A stretch of DNA of 64,000 nt from Antitrichia curtipendula. Taxonomy: Eukaryota; Streptophyta; Bryopsida; Hypnales; Leucodontaceae. Within the stretch, counting starts at the first letter, position 1, and each line of letters begins with the position of its first letter. This document shows positions 58,754-64,000 of this stretch, piece after piece. The position numbers were made by a program, and so were the translations under genes. The notes below the pieces were generated by a model. The model had not been told where the DNA came from and made no database searches. It worked only from the letters and a program-made list of their open reading frames with translations. The DNA is taken from assembly GCA_951230915.1 (NCBI GenBank), contig OX579636.1, positions 41,977,912-42,041,911 of the forward strand, written 5' to 3'.

Positions 58754-59310
58754 AAATATGTGTGACTAATTTCTTTTATTATTGTCTTTGCAGCATAACC
58801 TTGTGCATCATGGGCCTTGGTATGTGGACACATACGGGAGTCTAGCTATTTGGAACAACCAAGGTATGGAAAAATCTCATCATGCAGCTAAGTCTGCTAA
58901 TCATCACCACACTCAACATGGTGGCACTAAAGATAGAACAAGTGCCATTGTTCGACAATACCAACATTGGTATAGAAACATACAACATAGATTTTGCAAA
59001 GCAAGAATGAGTGCGGTACGCATGCAACATGAGAGCAGTGGAAGTTGATGCTAACATGGCGGCAATGCTGCACAAGAAGACGATGGCCTATAATGCTTCA
59101 AATGCAATGGATGCAGCTAGGAATTGGAAGAAAGATAGAACGCAAGTAGGCAAAGCTTGGGTAAGAGAAATTGAAACTAAGGTTGTGGAAGACAATGCCA
59201 CTAATGTGGCAAATCTAAACACAAACAATGTTGGCAACATAGACAGCTCTGATGAACAACGAGGCAATTTACCAGCGATTTTGGGCCTTGGGTGTACTAC
59301 TAGACTTACT

Positions 59311-60042
59311 TAAGACCAACATACATATATGTAGGCACGTAGGAGCTAACGAAAAAAAGATACAGCAATGGTATTTACAATAAAGTTTTTGTTTTAGGTA
59401 TTTAAGACTTCACATGTTCACAACTTTGCATGACCCAATAATGGATACAAGTTCTTAGCAACTATATGTACAAATAGAACACAAGTACAACAATCAAGTA
59501 CCATGTACTAATCTTGGTAATACTATGCTATCTGTAAATAGTCATCCCGTGTCTCCTCTAGAATTCAGGACATGGTAGAAGGAGTAAAGTTGATGGAAAT
59601 TGCCCCATCATGTCCAACAATAACATTAAAATCATATGGTGCCGCAAGGGTGGAAACGCTCTATAATGAGGTTGACATACCATCTAGAAGTAGGCGAAAG
59701 TTGGCACCCGTCAGTAAATTTAGTGATATAGCAAAACACATTGGCCCTGCTGGCGAGCTTGGCACTGTTGGTATCATTTTGGGGTCTGGTTCAGCATGTC
59801 CGCCTTCAACATATATAACTGGAAATGTCCCTCTACTTCTTGGTGTAGTACTATTCTCCCCCATCATCACATCTTCATTGTCATGATGTACAAATCCACA
59901 TGTAGAATGAATTCCTTGTGGATAAATCTTTTTATAATTTAACCTCTTTCACAAGTAAGTTATATCAATTTCTCTTGTAAAATGGGGGAACTCCAAAGTA
60001 TTTTCCTTGTGATCATAGTAAAGTTTAGAAGTCTCATGTAAC
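59311..60042. other. Spacer with ambiguous open frames
   Basis: A 104-codon plus-strand frame at 59572-59886 overlaps a 69-codon minus-strand frame (59661-59870, peptides GTFPVIYVEGGHAEPDPKMI). Composition suggests former coding DNA, but neither strand shows a known family. No gene is called. Confidence 0.35.
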
Positions 60043-60272
60043 CATCACAAAGTTTAGACCATGCGGTTTGTCAACAATTATCATGTGGTTATTGTTGTTT
60101 CATGGGCTCGCATGTCAATATATAGTTTATCGCATTGTTACAATGCATTATTTGCAACTGAAAGTAATGCATCGTAATGATGCAATAAATTGTATATTAA
60201 CATGCAAACCCATGAAACAACAATAACCACATGATAATTGTTGACAAATCGCATATTCTAAACTTTGTGATG
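60043..60272 (+). mobile_element. Fold-back MITE, 230 bp
   Basis: The left arm catcacaaagtttagaccat (60043) and the inverted right arm catcacaaagtttagaatat match, and pairing continues about 105 bases inward with about one mismatch in ten (gtcaacaattatcatgtggt, tattgttgtttcatggg). The centre is near 60157. Terminal ends are catcacaaag...ctttgtgatg. No certain target duplication was identified, so the superfamily is open. Confidence 0.8.
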
Positions 60273-60904
60273 ACTTGACCTCTCTTCATACATTCTTTCC
60301 AAATTTGATTTACACTATCCAAATTGGTAGATTTTAGAATGTATTTACACAATTTACATTTCAATGTTGTTTCCACCTAATCTTTGGTACATTTTACAAC
60401 ATGTGATTATCCCATATTGATTGTTAAGGGTACATACCATGAGGTTGGATACATAAGATTTGTAAGTTGTTACATTGTAATGTTATTGTGCATCTTTTTT
60501 GAATCATTTATTGAATGAGCATCTTCTTGAAGAAAATTTGTACTCCTTCAATAAGAGATTTTCTACTTCCAAGTAATGTAACTCTAATAAAATAATTTTT
60601 TTTTTAAAAGTTCAGTGAAAATCATCCATTTTTTTGTCAAAATAATGTTTATTTGACTATTCATTAGCCATTTTATAGCTACATAAGCGTTTAAGGGTTA
60701 AAAATTAAATAAAAAATTACAACTTTGCACAAGGTGAGAAACTTCAATTGTCAAAATAAATATGAAAGATTTTGAACATTGTGAGTCATAGTAAAGTTAG
60801 AATGAAAGTTTTGAATTTTGTGGATGAATATTGTTGAGGTACAATGGCGTATTTAACTGCTCTTAGACTTTTGAAAGTCCGTAATTTATACTAGTCATTG
60901 GAAG
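60273..60904. other. AT-rich spacer
   Basis: No gene is seen. A lone sequence gcgtttaagggttaaaaa near 60686 recalls the right terminus of TTAA-type elements, but no matching left end was found. Confidence 0.4.
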
Positions 60905-61062
60905 ATCTCTCAATTGAGCATCGAGGGATCTATCTAAATTATTGGGAGATCTAAATTTTCATCAAGGGATCAATCCGAAACATCGGAAGATCTATACAAG
61001 CATTAGGGGATCTCCTGATCTATACAAACATTGGAAGATCTCCCAATGTTTGTATAGATTGT
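60905..61062 (+). repeat. Degenerate gggatct repeat ending in a hairpin
   Basis: Units of about 30 bases, each with (a/g)ggatct(a/c) followed by tatacaa-catt or a variant, recur about five times. The last two are head to head and form an 18-bp stem (gatctatacaaacattgg ... ccaatgtttgtatagatt). A plus-strand frame yields decapeptides related to those of the array at 21717-21840. Confidence 0.6.
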
Positions 61063-62736
61063 GCTTAGTCCATAATTCATTGAATGGTCTAGAAGTAATT
61101 AAATATACCATTACAATGGAAATAGTCAGAAAGTAACAACCATGTTTAATCCTTCATGGACCTCGCAAGCTTGAAGGTATTTTCAAAATCAAACACAAAT
61201 TTTTGCATTTTTTCACATTTTAAATGTTATTAAGGTCACCTAAAAAAATGTGACTCCACCACAATTTTTCTAAGAGCAACCAATGCATGGGAATTCAAGA
61301 GAACTTTTAGTCAAGAAAATAGGTTTAAATTAAAGCACTTTGCACTTCAAGGACATCCTTTCAATGAAAATTTAGTGACATAAATATGTAGATATACTAC
61401 GCTTTCAACTTTTGAAAACTCAATGATTGAACATTATCCAAATATTTGAAAGTTACAAAATGACTTAGGTTCAATTTCCTAGTGGTCAATAATAAGACAA
61501 ATAATCAACAAAAAAAAGGTATTGGGTGAATGCAAGAAAGACCGTCCACTTTGCGTAGCGTTTTCTATAATACTCATGTTTTTTGGGGAGTACTGTATAA
61601 TTAGAAAAACAATTTAAAAAAAATCTGAAAAATATGTTCAATGTATATACCTTTAAGAAGAAGTTACCCTATGAAGGAAAAGCATAGAAAAATTCTCTAA
61701 GTAGGAGAACTGAAAAAGTGCAAAATCTCATGAAAATAGGTACTTTCACATTTTAATTTGTAAAAAATAGGAAAAACAATTTTTAAGGAAACTAAAAATT
61801 GTCCATTTGGGAGGACTTTATAGGAAAGACATTTCACCAAAAAAATGATCTTGATACAATTTTGAATGTTCAGAACTGCGCGCGCAAGGGAGCCCTGTTT
61901 GCACGTATGTGGAGGGCATAAAATAAAATATTTTTAAATTTCCTTAGGTAGATACATGACTTCCTACTATGGGAATAGACCATAGAAATTTCAGATCTAG
62001 ATCATTAAGTTTGGATTCACCCCAGTACTAAAAATCCCTAAATTGCAAAGTGTGACAAATTAGCTAAATTGAAATTTAAATATAAAATGATTTTTAAATA
62101 TTTTTGAAAAATAAGGGATCTAAACAAGATCAGGTTAGCCATCTCCAAAAAAAATTTCAAATTAATTGGATTCAATCTTCAAAAGTTATAGCCAATAACA
62201 AGTCCGACACGTCAAGTGTGACAAAAAATAGTACTAGTCTTTCTTGCATTCACCCTATTGTATCAATGTTTCAGCTCAAAAATCGCAGGACCAGAATAAA
62301 CCATATCTGGAATTTAGAGTTAGGCAATATTAACTCAATATCCTAAGCCTCCACTTGGCATGTCTCCACTTGCCCAACTCCAGTATGCGGAAATTGACTA
62401 CACTAAAATAGTGAAATTGGATTGCATTAACAATTAGGTTGCCTTATCCTACAAAAGTTATTGTGCAAGCCATCAAAGTCAACACATTTTTCTACATATA
62501 TTTCTATTTGCACATGTGGAGGTTCATGAGTCGCAAATACAAAAATAATATAATTTAGAAGTAGTACATTCTTGTATAGCAAAAGTAAATTTTTATATAG
62601 TGTCAAATGTCAAGAAATTAATGTGGGGCAACCTAATTTCACTATTTAGTGTAGTGTTTGTTGTCGTATTTTGTATCCCGTACTGGATTTTTTTAGGAGT
62701 TTTAGGATTTTAGGGATTTTATTTATTTTTATTTTT
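61063..62736. other. AT-rich spacer
   Basis: No gene or repeat that matches other positions was found. A short GC-rich patch, actgcgcgcgcaagggagccc, is at about 61876. Confidence 0.45.
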
Positions 62737-62740
62737 TTAA

Positions 62741-63678
62741 CCCCTAGAGAATTGAAGCTTTCTCTCCTTCAAAACACAATCAAAGCTGCCACTTCGATAG
62801 CAAAGAGCAAAAAATTGAATTTTTTTTTTCCATATCTAATCATAGGATCTTATAATAGACTAGTAGAAGAATGTATGTAAGAAATTTCAGAAACTTTGAC
62901 TGCATAGATTGCAAGATATTTGCATCCAAAGTGAAGAAAACAAGGTTTTTTGCACCTTGCTTGATTAGATTTTTTCAATTTATATTTTTAACACTATAAC
63001 AATCTTCTTAACTTATATTTTTTGCACTATCAATTTTGATTTTCTAAGTTTTTATATTGAATACTTGAGTTGAGAATCTAGGAAAACAAATTCAAGAAAG
63101 AAAGACTTAATTTTTACTTCTTAAAAATTGTTATGTAGAAGTAGGTTCAAGATTGAGGGAAATAATAAATTGTTAATAGCTCTAAGATGAAATTGAAATA
63201 CAATAATCCCAACATTGAGATTGCTTAAGCAAGCAAATACAACCCTATCTAAATTATTTTTTTTGGAAAATTGTAAAAATTGCATTCAAAAATGAATCCT
63301 ATAAGTTATTTTTTCAAGAAGATGCTTAGATTGCCTGAAAAACTAAGATTGTCCATAATCTTTTCATCACAAGTCCAAATAGAATGAATCAAAGCTTCAA
63401 ATATAGACAAAAATATATAGTTCTATAAAATAAAGAAATTTTGATTTCTTTTGACTTTTTGTGATTTTTTTGTGCTACCCGCCAATCTCCATTTTTGGCT
63501 TATTGTGCCATAACTTTCTCTCCTGGGCACCAATTGAAATAAAATTACATATCCACAAAGCTCTTGCCAAACCGCACATCCTGGAGAAAAAAATTCAAGA
63601 AATTTCACTAAAAATTGAGGTCACAGGAACTTGTCCGGACCTAAATTGTCCCCCGAGGAGACAAATAGTCCTTTAGGG
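62741..63678 (-). mobile_element. TTAA-type (piggyBac-like) non-autonomous element, 938 bp
   Basis: It begins CCCCTAGAGAATTGAAGC after TTAA (62737-62740) and ends GTCCTTTAGGG, followed by TTAT where TTAA would be expected, a one-base decay. The right part, inverted, reads gtctcctcgggggacaattt and aaagttatggcacaataagc, as in 28357 and 38408. The left part (ccataggatc-type block, ataggatcttataatagact) matches the inverted right half of 38408-38999. Confidence 0.7.
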
Positions 63679-63722
63679 TTATTTTAGGATTTTAGTTTTT
63701 TTAGGGTTTTTAGTTTTAGGGT

Positions 63723-63983
63723 TTGCCACCTGCGTCTGATAGAATCCGATCAGTTACATGCTGTTATGTTGTTATGCTTTGGTGGTTGAATACCTTCTTC
63801 CCGGGAAGTAAAATCTACACCGGTGTTACTTTTCAGAGGATTGTGTACACAGATGTACATCACGATTTTGTCCCCGGAATCCCACCAGTTTTAGAAAATC
63901 AACGATACTACCAAATTTCACAGATGGTCGGTTGTCCCAAATTTGAGACACCAAGTTGGTCGTGTGGATTTGGAGGAATGTAA
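63723..63983 (+). CDS. Unidentified open frame at window end, possibly a partial gene
   Basis: An 86-codon frame with gene-like composition opens at GTG 63723 and reaches a stop at 63981. It contains FQRIVYTDVHHDFVPGIPP, which loosely resembles the R-V---D-VP--P segment of class 3 lipases, followed by MVGCPKFETPSW and a glycine-rich end. A splice donor could lie at its end (gaatg|taagg is not canonical; aag|gtaaca is). The gene, if real, would continue beyond the window. The lipase idea is weak. Confidence 0.25.
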   Translation: MPPASDRIRSVTCCYVVMLWWLNTFFPGSKIYTGVTFQRIVYTDVHHDFVPGIPPVLENQRYYQISQMVGCPKFETPSWSCGFGGM

Positions 63984-64000
63984 GGTAACAGGTTCATAAA

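Larger units (their letters stand above)
55150..59310 (+). pseudogene. Decayed multi-exon transposase-like gene
   Basis: Coding-like blocks follow one another on the plus strand with frameshifts and stops. 55166-55470: PLACVNKLGAPRVAFPICGL, then GDFLEEIMSIFNVRHPQSL in a shifted frame. 55503-55784: a zinc-ribbon-like CGENVDGIWHA, then GGWICPRCKR after one frameshift. 56600-56860: VEWHLSADMKMIKCLYGLKH then CIYYN. 56970-57500: IPLEKIHICTLHALTKMMEK with an in-frame stop at 57272. 58794-59048: HNLVHHGPWYVDTYGSLAIW, QGMEKSHHAAKSAN, HTQHGG. The last two are joined by a clean phase-0 intron, 57502-58793 (ATG|gtaagt ... tttgcag|CAT). This block order (a --W-L--D-K----LGL--A---C-YC part, iPle-ih-dtLH, then ---H---gsl--fs-QG-E--h) resembles unnamed transposase-like proteins I recall from animal genomes. 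At least three disabling changes mark it as dead. Confidence 0.5.

Noticed and set aside
59572..59886. 104-codon plus-strand frame
   Set aside because: A minus-strand frame across the same bases is equally plausible, neither has a known domain, and no splice context was found.
426..63678. CCCTAAA words as interstitial telomere repeats or telo-boxes
   Set aside because: Each occurrence is a single copy at the edge of an element, paired with an inverted partner and flanked by TTAA. They are never in tandem, so transposon termini explain them better than telomeric DNA.
1..64000. CRISPR arrays, rRNA or tRNA genes and organelle-derived inserts
   Set aside because: No regularly spaced direct repeats with unique spacers, no cloverleaf or conserved rRNA core and no organelle gene was seen by eye. 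A tRNAscan or rRNA profile search could still reveal a missed tRNA.

Overview
The window looks like nuclear DNA of a land plant. Conserved genes are split by introns with GT-AG (one GC-AG) borders, one protein has a chloroplast-type leader, and recognisable families include an F-box/leucine-rich protein, an AT74-type phosphoglycerate-mutase-like protein, a BTB protein of the At4g08455 type and a plastid DUF3054 protein. Spacers are long, AT-rich and full of small DNA transposons. A seed-free plant such as a moss is plausible, but the sequence alone does not prove it. No rRNA, tRNA, organellar insert or CRISPR array was recognised.

Layout. 2.3-4.8 kb: F-box gene (minus), with a long leader and promoter region to about 6.1 kb. 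6.7-7.2 kb: minisatellite. 8.65-10.09 kb: gene for a secreted or multi-pass membrane protein of unknown family (minus). 12.6-14.6 kb: AT74-like gene (minus), followed by possibly decayed coding DNA to 16.6 kb. 17-25 kb: repeat-rich. 25.1-27.2 kb: BTB gene (plus). 33.3-35.5 kb: unknown gene built from a repeated exon module (plus). 40.5-41.9 kb: DUF3054 gene (minus). 43-64 kb: mostly transposable elements and gene relics. These include a ubinuclein-like fragment, a complete 1.2-kb CACTA-type element, and a decayed multi-exon gene resembling a transposase family I recall from animal genomes. An intron of that relic carries a CACTA-type MITE which itself carries a TTAA-flanked element.

The intact genes are unrelated housekeeping or regulatory genes with separate jobs; they do not form a pathway. 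The most distinctive feature is a family of 0.6-0.94-kb non-autonomous elements with termini CCCCTAAA...TTTAGGGG flanked by TTAA, the piggyBac signature. Five copies have both ends, and several partial copies are present. A second, gene-associated dispersed repeat lies in or beside three of the five genes. Exon borders given here were derived by hand from reading frame, splice signals and recalled family similarity; they have not been checked against transcripts.
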